Source: Nymphalis io (taxonomy: Eukaryota; Arthropoda; Insecta; Lepidoptera; Nymphalidae). From it: 64,000 nucleotides of DNA. Positions 34,269-45,784 of the stretch are shown piece after piece. Position numbers and translations under genes: made by a program. How positions within the stretch are numbered: the first letter of the stretch is position 1; each line of letters starts with the position of its first letter. Where the stretch lies: positions 11,973,377-12,037,376 of the forward strand of contig NC_065902.1 of NCBI RefSeq assembly GCF_905147045.1. The letters run 5' to 3'. The notes beneath the pieces were generated by a model. It worked only from the letters and a program-made list of their open reading frames with translations, searched no databases and was not told the DNA's origin.

Positions 34269-36136
34269 ATGACCTCGTTCAACATGAGCGCGTTGGTGCT
34301 TTTGATCTTGGCTGCTACTGCTGCTGCAACCAATGACATTTCCCCAAGAGTTGAGGTAAGAAATGAAGTATGAAAAGTACAATGTGTTTCTGCTTAGGTT
34401 TTACATTATTATCCTGGGATTGAATTTCATTTATTTTTTAAAAAAAACGTTGAACGCCCAAGTCCCTATATCTGTATCCCTACCTCACGCAGACCTCTCA
34501 ACACACAGGACTTTGCGTCCAAAATGAAATAAAAAGCGAAAAGAAAAAACGTCACACAAAATATTCCAGTACATAAATCAAATGACTTTACCCGAATTTA
34601 AAAATCTGTTAAGATTTTCAATGTTCATTTAATTTAGTTTATGGATAACTGAGTTTCACTACAGATAAATGGCAATATAATAGATAAGGATTGAATTTAA
34701 CTGTTATAAATTTTAATACCTAGGGCGACAGTGAAATGATCCCTTGGCGCTCGGATGTTAAAGATCAAATCGAAACTGACATGTATTGGCGAAGGAATTT
34801 ACTTCTGTACAGACTGTTGAAATTACTTCAAGAAGGCGGTGACAGGTAATATTCTTCATTTAATACATCAGGAGGTCAATTGTATGCAGTTTCACTCGAA
34901 GACGTATGTTCCACATGGGGATCTTCCTTGATAGAATATAGCCTAAATCGTTTGAACTGTATCTGAGATATTACAAAATTTCATGTCTATGCTTTTCACC
35001 GTTGAGGAATTCCATCGTCCGCAGTCAATCTTGGGGGAAGAAGCAGGTGATGCGTATCATAAAAATACATTGTCATTGGAATTGAATATGTAAAATATAA
35101 ATAAATAATAGGATTCCAATATAATTTTCAGAATATAATATATTAATATAATATATAATTTCAGATATTCTACCGCAAAACAGCGGTATTTGGTATTTTT
35201 GTGTTCCAGTTTGAAGGGTGAGTGAGCCAGTGTAACAATAGGCACACAGGCACGGGATATAACATCTTAGTTCCCAAGGTTGGTGGCGTATTGGCGATGT
35301 AAGCGATGGTTAACATTTCTTACAATGCCAATGTCTATGGGCGTTAGATCACATACCATTAGGTGGCCCATATGCTTTTCCACCTATCTATTCTATAAAA
35401 TAAAAACTCTTCTGTCAAAATTTCAGGATTACAAATAAAACGGACACGAAAAAAGTCGAACGAATAGGTCGTGAAATAAAAAACAAAAGTTTACTTTTTA
35501 ATATTTTGTACTTCTTTAGATACAACGCGGGAGATGAACAAACGAACAATGTAAACATGGCACAGAAGTTGTCAGAATTACCGGATCTGAAGGAAGTAGA
35601 TGAGAAGAAATGGGTGACCGCTCTGTCTACCAATACTGGCAAGAGCACTAAGACCCCTAAACCCCGGTCTCAGAACAAATGGAATTCACAGAAGGGCAAA
35701 GGTGGGTTTAATTTTTTCCTGCTTTTTTTTTAAAAATAAACCGCGAAAGCAAGTGGCTACACCTGATGGTAAATGGTAGTGGAGTCCAAACGCGACGACG
35801 GCCAGTACAGTAGGGGAAAATATTCTGGTTTCAAGGAATACTTAGAAGGTAAATGAGTTTATTACTATTCCTATAATGGTGGTTTTATGTTAATGCGGGG
35901 TTAAACGTTTAAAGTGCTTTGTAAAAACTTGAGTGCTAACTAATATCAAGTGAATGAAAGTGAGTTTGTGAAACATCCTACCATCTCCCTTACTCGCGGT
36001 CGAAGTCGCAGGCGGAATCTAGTAAAGTATGTTTTAATTTTGATATATGTGTGTGTCGTAAAATATTTAAAATGTCATTTCAGGTACTCCAATGCTGTGC
36101 TACTTTAAGCTATGCTCCTTTCGATACCCGATGTAA
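34269..36136 (+). CDS. CNMa: CNMamide-like cyclic neuropeptide precursor
   Basis: Four coding exons: 34269-34355, 34724-34845, 35520-35701, 36084-36136. All junctions are GT-AG with matching phases (0, 2, 1), giving 147 residues. Residues 1-21 are a signal peptide (MTSFNMSALVLLILAATAAA), so the product enters the secretory pathway. A charged middle follows (TDMYWRRNLLLYRLLKLLQE, then a Lys/Pro-rich stretch). The last 16 residues carry LCYFKLCSF: two Cys (136, 141) with four residues between and an aromatic-Phe-Lys-aliphatic core. Insect CNMamides have the same C-[HY]-F-K-[IL]-C ring, end in Cys-Asn-Met-amide and act through a GPCR (family knowledge). Here the ring is followed by SFRYPM and stop, with no Gly for amidation. 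Allatostatin C has six residues between its Cys and fits worse. The symbol is a family-level assignment. Confidence 0.7.
35163..35402 (+). repeat. SINE-A copy in a neuropeptide intron
   Basis: 'attctaccgcaaaacagcggtatttgg' to 'ttccacctatctattctataaaata', inside the intron between 34845 and 35520. Confidence 0.75.
35728..35830 (-). mobile_element. Jockey/CR1-like LINE 3' UTR fragment
   Basis: 'ctacacctgatggtaaatggtagtggagtccaaacgcgacgacggccagtacag' matches the LINE 3' UTR at 23.4 and 33.5 kb. It lies in the last intron of the neuropeptide gene. Confidence 0.7.
36086..36133 (+). other. CNMa: Predicted mature cyclic peptide region
   Basis: Encodes TPMLCYFKLCSFRYPM in its own last exon. The preceding QKGKG offers Lys residues for cleavage, and Arg144 could trim the peptide to end at CSF. 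The Cys pair should form a six-residue disulfide ring. The processing sites are inference. Confidence 0.6.
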
Positions 36137-36284
36137 TTATGGGAATCCATTGCAATTCTCATATTCGAGCGATATCACGTATACCCGTACCTGCTTAGTT
36201 TAATGAATTTGTAAGCCGAAATCGTTAATGTTTCAAACATTGTAACTTAAACTTGTAAACATATTTTGCTCAAAACATGTCATT

Positions 36285-36290
36285 ATTAAA
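36285..36290 (+). terminator. Candidate poly(A) signal of the neuropeptide gene
   Basis: ATTAAA variant about 150 bp after the stop codon. AATAAA sites farther on (near 36674) are alternatives. Confidence 0.35.
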
Positions 36291-36789
36291 ACTATAGAAT
36301 AAGTTTCTCTAACGGACACTATTTTTTATTTTTTTATATGTTTATTTTTAATCTTACATTAAATACTCAAAGAAAACTAACGTAAGTAAGTTCAATTTTT
36401 ATTGGTTTTTTTTTTTTATTTTCTTATTTCTCATAATAGTTTTCTTATGTATTTATATTGCTAACATAAACACAGTATGTTTTATATTACCGACTTTTGC
36501 AATTGTTAGCGTCAAGGGTTGATTGAATGGAATTTTGAAGGTTATTTTTATTTTTGTTTATCTTTTTCTTTATAATTGACTCTTATATACTTAATACAAG
36601 TATAGATATTTTCAAATGTTGTTTGAAAAATATTTGAATATCAAATGTGTATTAGTTCATTTAATGTAATAATAATAAATTCTGGAGTAATTTCGAGTTT
36701 CATTTCTTTCTTTGCGGCAATATATTGAACAGATTAATACTAACAAACGACGAAATATGATAAATGGTAAAATAAAATAGATGCTAAAC

Positions 36790-37110
36790 TAAAAAAATAA
36801 TTGTTTGTTAAGTTGAAATAGCCCATTGTATAGAATGTGTGGATGCGTGCAGCGGGGACGTGTTCTGTTTCAATCGGTCCTGATGAGGACGAATGGTCTT
36901 ACGCTGCTGTACGCATTGCGCCAAGCAAGCAAGACGAGCGTTGCACGGCACGGGTGCAACGGGTGAGTGTATGTGGCAAAGATCCCGCAGCCTTTTCATG
37001 TCAAGTACGACAATTGCAGGGGCATTAATGGGCAAGATTCCCACATAACTCAGGTCCTCCTAGGACTCGAGTATTTTCCTCCTGCGAAAAGTTGATAGAA
37101 TAGAAGTAGA
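36790..37110. other. Unidentified GC-richer block
   Basis: Stands out from the AT-rich flanks. Open for about 63 codons on + and 78 on -, with no recognisable domain. Includes a small hairpin GTCC-TGATGA-GGAC near 36878-36891. Possibly part of an unrecognised mobile element. Confidence 0.35.
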
Positions 37111-37111
37111 A

Positions 37112-37265
37112 AAGTTGGCGTAAGAGTGATCATCGTGAGGAACCTAAATGTGTCGGATAAAATTCTACCATATGTTAACCCACCCCGCATTGGAGCAGCA
37201 TGTTGATATAAGCTCTAAGCCTAATCCACAAAAAAGGGAAATGGGACGTTAATATGCTGTTACTT
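37112..37265 (+). repeat. SINE-B 3' half
   Basis: 'gtgatcatcgtgaggaacctaaatgtg..taacccaccccgcattggagcagcatg' to 'gggacgttaatatgctgttac'. Confidence 0.6.
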
Positions 37266-37269
37266 TTCA

Positions 37270-38725
37270 TTTATTTTATATTAAGATAATAGCTGACCCG
37301 TGCCCACTTCGTTGGGCGGTAAACATTTTTACTATGATTTATTTCCTGACTGCCTAAAGTCGCGTTGGCCGGACATTAACGAATTTGATATTTTAAATTA
37401 TCTCTTAAACTATGCAACCAAAAAACATAATGTAAAAAAATAATTGTATCTAAATAAAATTTCCTTGGTGATAAAGCAATTTATTTCAAAATAGATTGAC
37501 GTGTTGTATATGAAAAAAACCGTCTAATAGAAATATCACTCAATAGATTACGACACGGTCGCAGTTCCATACCTATATCGTAGTAACTTTGACCATTTGT
37601 TCAAATTATATGAAGTAAAAGGGAAAAGTCTTTTGTTTTAATCACTTGAGACGATAAGTGACAATTTTCATAGGAATTCATAATTGTTGATAACATGACC
37701 AATAAACATGTCGAAGCGATATAAATAATTTATTATTTTTATTAATACAAAAAACCAATTTTTGTGACTTAAATATAAAAGTTAGACATAAGCTGTCGCT
37801 GACTTTTTTGTAGACATTATCAAGCTCTACAACTTTTTTCTAGAACTCAATCATATATCTCATCCTTAAGGCAGCGTTTGTAAGAAACGTTTTCGTTCGA
37901 CCGTTTTTTCTCCGAGTTTCTTTGCAAATTCGACTACCACAAAAAAGTATTTTTATTTTTCGGGTTAATATATAGCCTATAAACACTCACGTGGTCAAAT
38001 AATGTGGCTTTATATTGGTAAAAGAATTTTCAAAATCGGTTCAGTAGATCCAGATATTACCCCCATCAACCTCACAAACTACCTACCTCTTCATAATATT
38101 AGTATACATAATTGAAAATTGTTAGGAACATTTCGAAACGATAAAAAAAGATCTACGATCTCATCTCGATATATTTCATTAGACTAAAGACTTATAATAG
38201 CAATAAAAAATATAATTTAGAATGCTAATCATACAAAAACATCGTGTCGGAAGTGGTGGATGATAAAAGTAATAGACAAATAGAATATTTATGAAGTAAG
38301 TGGTAATATGTTAAATTGAAGTAGGGTCAGGTGGGGCGCGGTGACACGTAATATTTCGAATGGGATATTTAATGAACAAAATGTGTCTTGTAATTTTTAA
38401 TTCGTCTTTTGTTGAATAAATCATAGGGTAAAATTTTGCAATAATTTGAAAATAACGTTATATCTACACTTCTAATAACATATTTAACTTCTCCAGTTTT
38501 GATGATATGTAGACTAAATCGGGGCACAATGGTACATAATGAGAACCTTTTAAAGTTAAAAGCATTATAGTTTAATTTTATCTCTATTATTATTTACAAT
38601 CATCTATGCAGAAATGAAACTTTCACTCTGTAATTTTTCTAACCACCGCGAGCGTTTTAGTGGATTCGTTGTTTTTGATAGATGATCAATATTAATACAG
38701 TGACGATTTGAAGGTGCTTGTATTT
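37270..38725. other. Non-coding, decayed dispersed elements
   Basis: No gene. 37290-37380 ('cccacttcgttgggcggtaaacat') and 37960-38110 ('tatagcctataaacactc..aaaatcggttcagtagatc..ataatattagtatacat') look like two ends of a common lepidopteran element. Confidence 0.45.
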
Positions 38726-38727
38726 TT

Positions 38728-38992
38728 ATAATAATAATAATATCCTGGGACATTTTTCACACACGGTTATCTGATCTAAAACTAAGCAGAGCTTGTACTA
38801 TGGAAACCAGACAACTGATATACTACATATACTATTTTTCTTTTGTAAATACATACTTATATAGATAATTACGCCCAGACTCAGGAAAAACAGACATATT
38901 CATGCACACAAATATCTGTCCTGGGTGGGAATCGAACCCACAACCTTCGGCGTGAAAGGCAAGCATCCACCAACCACACCAATCGGGTCGTC
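38728..38992 (-). repeat. SINE-C copy 2
   Basis: B box reversed near 38930-38945 ('gggtgggaatcgaacccacaac'); the minus-strand 3' tail is (ATT)n at about 38730-38742. Confidence 0.8.
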
Positions 38993-39026
38993 AAATATTT
39001 TTATAGTTGTAGAAAGTATATTTTGT

Positions 39027-39215
39027 ATTTTTTTCTATATAGAATAGGTAGGCGGACGAGCAAATGGGCCACCTGATGGTAAGTGGTCACCACCGCTCAT
39101 AGACATTGGACATTCAATAGAAAGAAATGTTAACGCTAATCGCTTACATCACCAATTCGCCACCAAACTTGGGAACTAAGATGTTATGTCCCGTGTGCCT
39201 GTAATTATATTTCGA
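39027..39215 (-). repeat. SINE-A copy, truncated
   Basis: 'tttctatatagaataggtaggcggacgagc' to 'atgttatgtcccgtgtgcctgtaatta'. Confidence 0.75.
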
Positions 39216-39508
39216 CTATACTACATATATTTTGATTGTGCATCCGACCTAACTTGAACCAGTTTTTTTTTTTTCTTGAAACTATTTCATATGTAAGGAA
39301 TGCAATCTAGGAGTCCGACTTATAGTGGACTCCTTAAAACAGTGGCTTAGCTGGTAAAATTTCAATTTAATTCAAATAAAAAATATATATCAAAATTTTC
39401 AAATAAGAGAAATAGCGCCTCTCTTTCTACGTAATCACTAGATTATGTAATATCATATTTTTATATTTAAAAATAAGATTTTTTACATAGTAAATGTAAT
39501 TCAAAAAA

Positions 39509-39812
39509 GCCGAGATGGCCCAGTGGTAAGAACGCGTGAATCTTAACCGATGATCGTGGGTTCAAACCCGGGCAAGCACCACTGAATTTTCATGTGCTTA
39601 ATTTGTGATTATAATTCATCTCGTGTTTTACGGTGAAGGAAAACATCGTGAGGAAACCTGCATGTGTCTAATTTCACTGAAATTCTGCCACATGTGTATT
39701 CCACCAACCCGCATTGGAGCAGCGTGGTGGAATAAGCTCCAAACCTTCTCCTCAAAATGAGGAGAGGAGGCCTTTAGCCCAGCAGTGGGACATTCACAGG
39801 CTGTTTCGGTTC
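39509..39812 (+). repeat. SINE-B, best copy
   Basis: Full-length, about 300 bp. tRNA-like head with A box (GGCCCAGTGGTAAGAAC) and B box (GTGGGTTCAAACCCG), a conserved body, and the 3' end 'gaggcctttagcccagcagtgggacattcacaggctgtt'. That end resembles the RTE LINE's 3' end. Confidence 0.85.
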
Positions 39813-40247
39813 GGAAATGTAATTGTTTTTTTTTATAAAGAATATCTTACAAATGAAGTGTATATAAATATCCAGAAAGGTTATTAAAATATCTGATCGC
39901 TCATAATAATATATCCGTTGAACTTTTTTTTTTTTTAATTAATCGCAACTCCTTACAGACACACGGGTATAACAAGGAATATTTTTTTTAATTATTATCT
40001 CTTTCTTTTATGTATCAATCACTAAAATTAAGATTTAAAAAAATCTTAAATTGTTATAACTTATAGAAAATCCATCTAAATCTCTGAAAATAATTTTTAT
40101 ACATACATTGATTAAAAAGGCCTTTATTTCTATCTCTTTTAACTTCTAATTAAAAAAAAAGGCTGTAATTGGCAAAATAACTTTGGCACGTCGAAAATTT
40201 AGTCTGTTGTATGCTATTTCTGTATCAATACTTTGTTTCGTCAAAAG

Positions 40248-40548
40248 TCGAGATGGCCCGGTGGTACGAACGCGTGAATCTTAACCGATGAACGTGGGTT
40301 CGAACCCGGGCAAGCACCTCTGAATTTTCATGTGCTTAATTTCTGTTTATAATTCATCTTGTGCTTTTCGGTGAAGGAAAACATCGTGAGGAAACCTGCA
40401 TGTGTCTAATTTCATCGAAATTCTGCCACATGTGTATTCCACCAATCCGCATTGGAGCAGCGTGGTGGAATATGCTCTAAACCTTCTCAAATAGGGAGAG
40501 GAGGCCTTAGCCCAGCAGTGGGACATTTACAGGCTGTTACTACTACTA
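40248..40548 (+). repeat. SINE-B copy
   Basis: Full-length, ending 'acaggctgtt' plus (ACT)n, a microsatellite tail rather than poly(A). Confidence 0.85.
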
Positions 40549-40554
40549 CTTTGT

Positions 40555-40675
40555 TTCATTGGCCTGAGATAGGATCAAACTTTAGTTACGATTAGATAAA
40601 CAAAGAGATGAGAAAGAGAGAAATCATTGTTTAATTAATCAGTCACTAAGCAACGTTTGTAAGTAAGGTCGTAAA
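40555..40675. mobile_element. MITE family E copy 5
   Basis: 'gatgagaaagagagaaatcattgtttaattaatcagtcactaagcaacgtttgtaagtaaggtc'; the left end is lost. Confidence 0.55.
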
Positions 40676-40971
40676 TAATTAGATATTGTGACGTAATCAA
40701 TAAAAAACACATTAATTTTAAGGTTACTTTTAAATAAATCGATATTTATAAAAAAAATTAAGTTACATTTGCTTTGAAACGGATTTAAACGGAACGTATG
40801 GTTGATAAAATAATTCTTTTAAAAATCGTTTTCATTAACATTGGACCGCAACTCAAGGTTTGCGATTTAACAGCTTCGGTACATGGCAGTAGGTACATAG
40901 ACGTTCAAGCCATTATACATTCGAATAATTGGCTTAAAGTTGTGTGAGTGTGTGTCTTTTAAACAATAATA

Positions 40972-42126
40972 ATGAAATTAATCATAATTTTTTTATCAAT
41001 ATCAATGGTTGGACTTAGTTTATTAACTTGCCGAGATATGCCAATGAACTTTATCGAAATCGCAAACGAATTAGGCTACTCGGTGCGGGAGTACGACGTG
41101 GTCACGCAAGACGGATATATTTTAAAATTGTTTCATATACCCGGTGATAGAAGTAGACCCGTTTTACTGATGCACGGCCTCGTTGATTCGGCTGATACTT
41201 TCATTTTAAGGAGGGATACATCTCTATGTATTGCACTGGCTAATGCGGGCTATGACGTTTGGATCGGAAACAATAGGGGTAATAAGTACTCACGACGTCA
41301 CCAATATTTGGATCCGGACAGTGATAAAGAATTTTGGGATTACAGCTTTCACGAACTTGGTTACTATGACCTTCCCGCTATAATAGACTTTGTGCTTGAT
41401 AACACTGGAGCGAAGAGTTTGAGTGCCATAGGACATTCACAAGGTAACTCAATATTTCTAGTCCTCGGCGCAACGCGACCAGAATACAACGAAAAGATAA
41501 AGGTCTTAGTGTCTTTGTCACCGATATGTTTTCTGAATAACATGAAAAAATCGGCTTCCCGGTTGTTGAAATTATTTCCAGTAATTGTTCAATTCTTCAC
41601 AATAACGGGGCAGGTTGAGATTTTAGGCGAGAATACAGTCTTCGCACGTATATTTAGGTATATCTGTGGAACCAAAAATAGTTATGGCTTTTGTGCGCAT
41701 GGAATCTTTTTTCGTTTAGCGGGAAATGATCCCGAAGAACTTGAAGCTGACTTCTACCCCACCGTTGTTGCTTATTATCCAACAGGCACGTCTAAGAAGA
41801 ATGTCGTACACTTGTCACAGGTTAGTATCAGACGAACTTTTGCGGAATTTGATTATGGACTGAGAAATTTTGACATTTATAACTCAACTGTTTCTCCGGA
41901 ATACGATTTAAGTAAAGTTAAGATGAAAGTTGCGCTACTGGCTGGGAGAAATGATTACATATCCACAATAAAGGATGTATTATTATTAAGGAGTAAATTA
42001 CCGAATGTTATTGAATATACTGTTGTAAAACATAAGAAATTTAATCATATAGATGGGGTGTGGGGAAGGAATATGAACGTTTATCTTTTTCCAAGTATTT
42101 TCGACATTTTATCAAAGCATGGCTGA
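40972..42126 (+). CDS. Acid lipase (gastric/lysosomal lipase family), intronless
   Basis: 384 residues in one exon. Family function: hydrolysis of acylglycerols or sterol esters by a secreted or lysosomal alpha/beta hydrolase. Residues 1-20 form a hydrophobic signal peptide. The N-terminal lipase-associated segment has the motif YDVVTQDGYILKLF (41-54); HG at 68-69 belongs to the oxyanion region; the nucleophile elbow GHSQG is at 154-158 (Ser156); Asp328 is in AGRND and His359 in FNHID, completing the triad. ANAGYDVWIGN and NRGNKYSRRH are typical of the family. Length matches gastric lipase relatives, so the gene looks intact. It is paralogous to the two minus-strand genes at 61-64 kb. The start codon directly precedes the signal peptide. 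The substrate cannot be told from sequence. Confidence 0.93.
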   Translation: MKLIIIFLSISMVGLSLLTCRDMPMNFIEIANELGYSVREYDVVTQDGYILKLFHIPGDRSRPVLLMHGLVDSADTFILRRDTSLCIALANAGYDVWIGNNRGNKYSRRHQYLDPDSDKEFWDYSFHELGYYDLPAIIDFVLDNTGAKSLSAIGHSQGNSIFLVLGATRPEYNEKIKVLVSLSPICFLNNMKKSASRLLKLFPVIVQFFTITGQVEILGENTVFARIFRYICGTKNSYGFCAHGIFFRLAGNDPEELEADFYPTVVAYYPTGTSKKNVVHLSQVSIRRTFAEFDYGLRNFDIYNSTVSPEYDLSKVKMKVALLAGRNDYISTIKDVLLLRSKLPNVIEYTVVKHKKFNHIDGVWGRNMNVYLFPSIFDILSKHG

Positions 42127-43640
42127 CGTGTGATTATTTTTGAACATCCTATGTTAATCTGAACTTTTTTGTGGTATCTGTGGATTTACAAACTATACTA
42201 TATAAAACTATAGTTTAAATGTCTGCAATTTTAAAATGATGATTTTAGTTTTGTTTCTTAGTTACAAATTAAATCGTAATTGGCTTCCGTATCGCATAAT
42301 TATATTCTATGAATTTAAATTAAATTAGCGTTTGTTATTTCCCAACGTATGTTTGTATTAGTTTACATATATTAACTACTCATCCTACCTTCGCACGGGC
42401 AGAATGAAGGCCTATATAAAACGTTTATATTGAAGGTAAGTTATTGATTTTTTAACCAGAAACCTCGAGCACGCTTACTGAGACTATCTATAACGAAGTT
42501 TCATCACAATCAGAGAAATGGCTTATTGACGTTATATTGTTTTATAGTATCCAAATGAAAAACAAAACAAAAACGCATCGCGTATTTTTTTAAATAACGG
42601 TATAGTAATTTAATGCCAATTATTTTTAAACAGAGGCATGATAAAAAGGTTTTGTATGTGGCTTAAACGTAGTCTAACTTTAGTTAAATTTAATTGTAAG
42701 TGTCTCGTGGGCTAAGTAAGCTTTTAGGAGCACCAGAAGTGTGGACTAGATTCTCTTAGCAGTTCAGGGTACAATGCCACAGGACAATAAAGGACGACGT
42801 GTAGTTTTTATAATTTGTAGATTTTTATGTTTGTTTAATTTGTTGCATTTTATTTTGTGTTTTTTTTTTTCATTGCATACGATTAAAGGGACCTTTTGTA
42901 CATCTAAATTATTAAGTTCTAATTATATATATCGTTTAATATATATAGATTATAATTAAATTGAAATATAATTTACAGCGAAAATACCCTATTTTTTATT
43001 TTTTTAACACAATCAATGACATTGAGATGAAACCGTAGACAATTTACTACTTTTTACGGATTTGACATATTCCTAACATTGTTTTATGTTTTTTATAAAT
43101 CTAGTAATAATCGAACTATAAAATAATTCTATCACTTTGAAATCACATCACATTTTCACGTTTAAATTTCACCGTGCTAATTTTTACCAAATACTTAAGC
43201 TATATATATATATTATGTTTTCTGAATTATTAATTTAATCTTTATTCATTTTAATGTTATAATATACAGTAACAGATATTTAATAAATAGTGTCCAACCA
43301 ACACATTGGTACTCTGTGCACGCTTTCTCTTCTATTAAGTCTAGTTTTATTTTTGTATAATAATGTATTGCTTTTACCGAATGTAATTATGTATGTTAGT
43401 ATATTATTATATAAATAAATATATAAATTGATTGCTTTACTTATACACATAACCCTCAAAGCGTTCTACCCACAAACAAGTATTGCTGTTTGGCAGTAGG
43501 AATGAATGAAATTAAATGATATTTATTTCTCATAAGATAACGGAAAAATTCACATTTAATTAATCAATATAACCGTTTTACGTTGAGAGACTGGTATCCA
43601 GATCTGGTATCCATACAAGTTTAATTGTTTTACAAATTAC
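42127..43640. other. AT-rich spacer after the lipase
   Basis: 3' UTR of the lipase, then low-complexity AT sequence. No gene or repeat family recognised. Confidence 0.45.
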
Positions 43641-43646
43641 CGCAGT

Positions 43647-43799
<153 letters not shown>

Positions 43800-43906
43800 G
43801 GTAACTTAGACGGGTTTCAAAAAGTAAATATAATGGTACTACGAGTATGTCTGTTCACACTGTCTTTGTTTCTTGAACTCTGGATGAAAAGTATCTTTAA
43901 CTAAAC

Positions 43907-43932
43907 TTTCTTGTACTAGTTAGTACAAGAAA
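43907..43932. repeat. Short inverted repeat
   Basis: TTTCTTGTACT, 4-base loop, AGTACAAGAAA. Confidence 0.6.
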
Positions 43933-44454
43933 ATTTTAAACTTTATTAATATAATATTTTATTTATTTACAAATAAACGTTTTAACAATGTTATCTCTTT
44001 ATGTTTTTTCTTATGTTTAATATTATATGTTTTTATAAAAATAGTATATTTTAAATACATTTCCAAATACGTAAACATTATATTAATATTTATTTAAGCT
44101 GTAAGCACTTAACACGCTTCGAAGGGTGCTTACTTGTACAACAAACTGTTGTGTAATTGCATATTAACAGACCTTGAAACTTGGCTATGAATTAACGATA
44201 ATTATATCTGTTACTTAATGTATTATTGTTATTATTTGTCTTTAGTCATTGTTTATACATATATACTATTAACGTATTAATTGTCGTTGAGTTGACTGAC
44301 ATATACCTTGCTCACAGGTAGCCTTGAGGCGGATCTTATGAAAGATATCGAGATGACACCATAGACAATTTCTAGTACTTTTTATGGTATTGAAATATTC
44401 CTAACAATTAAGTAACTTATTTTTAACAATTAACAATATATGTGTTGAACGTAA

Positions 44455-44562
44455 TTCTGTTCCAACTCGCAATGGAGCGGCGTGGTGGCATAAGCTTCAA
44501 ACTTTCTTTTTGAGAAGAGGCTTTAGTTCAGCAACGGAATATTTATAGTTACTTTAGACTTG
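44455..44562 (+). repeat. SINE-B 3' fragment
   Basis: 'ctgttccaactcgcaatggagcggcgtggtggcataagcttc' to 'cagcaacggaatatttatag'. Confidence 0.6.
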
Positions 44563-44828
44563 AAGGTAATAATAACATCCTGGGACATTATCCACACACA
44601 GCCATCTGATCCCAAACTAAGCAGAGCTTGTACTGTGGAAACCAGACAACTGATATACTTACTACTTATACTACTTTTCTTTTGTGAATACATACTTGTA
44701 TAGGTAATTACATCCAGAATCAGGACAAACAGACATGTTCATGCACACAAATATCTGTCCTGGGTGGGAATCGAACCAACAACCTTCGGCGTGAAAGGCA
44801 ATCATTCACCAACCACGCCAACCGGCTC
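44563..44828 (-). repeat. SINE-C copy 3
   Basis: Full-length with reversed B box ('gggaatcgaaccaacaacc') and a minus-strand (ATT)n tail. It lies immediately next to the SINE-B fragment. Confidence 0.8.
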
Positions 44829-45154
44829 GTCAAAAATAATCATTAAGCGTTATTAAAAAAAAAAAAAAACATTTACCTACCTAAATCATTTTATTTGTAG
44901 CAAAACTAGAACTGAAGTTTATTTAACGCAATTGTATTTAATGTTTTAGTTGTGTGTAGGCATGATAATATCAGTACACGTGGAGTTATTGCGATTAATT
45001 AGTGTTATTATGCATGGATGTAAATATACCGATTAATTGTTTTAACCAACGATGCTCCGAGATGGTTTGGAGGATGAAATATTTAGATCATTGACTCTTC
45101 TTTGTTCTATATATGGAAATAGAATTAGGTGCGATAAACAATATTGATACAAAA

Positions 45155-45468
45155 AGCTGAAATGGCCCAGTGGTTAGAACGTGCGAATCGTAACCGATGA
45201 TCGTGGGTTCAAACACGGGCACGGGGCAAGTACCACTAAATTTCCATGCGCTTAATTTGTGTTTTTAATTCATCTCGTGCTTGACGGTGAAGGAAAACAT
45301 TGTGAGGAAACTTGCATGTGTCTACTTCCACTGAAATTCTGCCACATGTATATTCCACCAACCCGCATTGGAGCAGCGTGGTGAAATAAGCTCCAAACCT
45401 TCCCCTCAAAAAGGGAGAGAAGGCCTCAGCCCAGCAGTAGGACATACACAGGCTGTTACTGTACTGTA
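45155..45468 (+). repeat. SINE-B copy
   Basis: Full-length with a short internal duplication in the head ('cgggcacggggcaag'). Confidence 0.85.
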
Positions 45469-45517
45469 AACAATATTGAACTTTACAAATTCCCGAGAAT
45501 TACTATTTTTTATTAAA

Positions 45518-45632
45518 AATGAACGCTTAACTAAACACTGATTTAGATTTTTCTGGTCATTATTCATTTGACATTCGAAAGAAGGAGGCATTGTTTAATC
45601 TTATTACTAGCTACGCAACGTTTACAAGTAAA
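45518..45632. mobile_element. MITE family E copy 6 (array unit 1)
   Basis: First of three consecutive MITE-E copies in the same orientation: 'gacattcgaaagaaggaggcattgtttaat..ctacgcaacgtttacaagtaaaact'. Confidence 0.65.
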
Positions 45633-45768
45633 ACTTATAAGCTTTGCTTAGTGACTGTTGACTTAAATACTGATTTGTCTCTTTCTGACATTATTGATTT
45701 GAAATTCGAATGAAGAAGGCATTGTTTAATTAATCACTGGCCACGCAACGCTTATAAGTAAAGTTGTT
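45633..45768. mobile_element. MITE family E copy 7 (array unit 2)
   Basis: 'tataagctttgcttagtgactg ... gaaattcgaatgaagaaggcattg..cacgcaacgcttataagtaaagttg'; both terminal repeats visible. Confidence 0.7.
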
Positions 45769-45784
45769 ATTATTTAAACATTCA

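Noticed and set aside
36086..36133. Allatostatin C identity for the cyclic peptide
   Set aside because: Allatostatin C rings have six residues between the Cys. Here there are four, with the F-K core of CNMamide.
36876..36898. Hammerhead ribozyme core (CTGATGAG..GAA)
   Set aside because: The stem between the two core strands is missing, the second strand reads GAAT instead of GAAA, and helices I and III cannot be drawn.
39509..39585. Possible tRNA gene
   Set aside because: The same head occurs in many SINE-B copies followed by the same body; the acceptor stem does not close.
45236..45445. Minus-strand 69-codon open frame
   Set aside because: Entirely within a SINE-B copy; similar frames recur in other copies.
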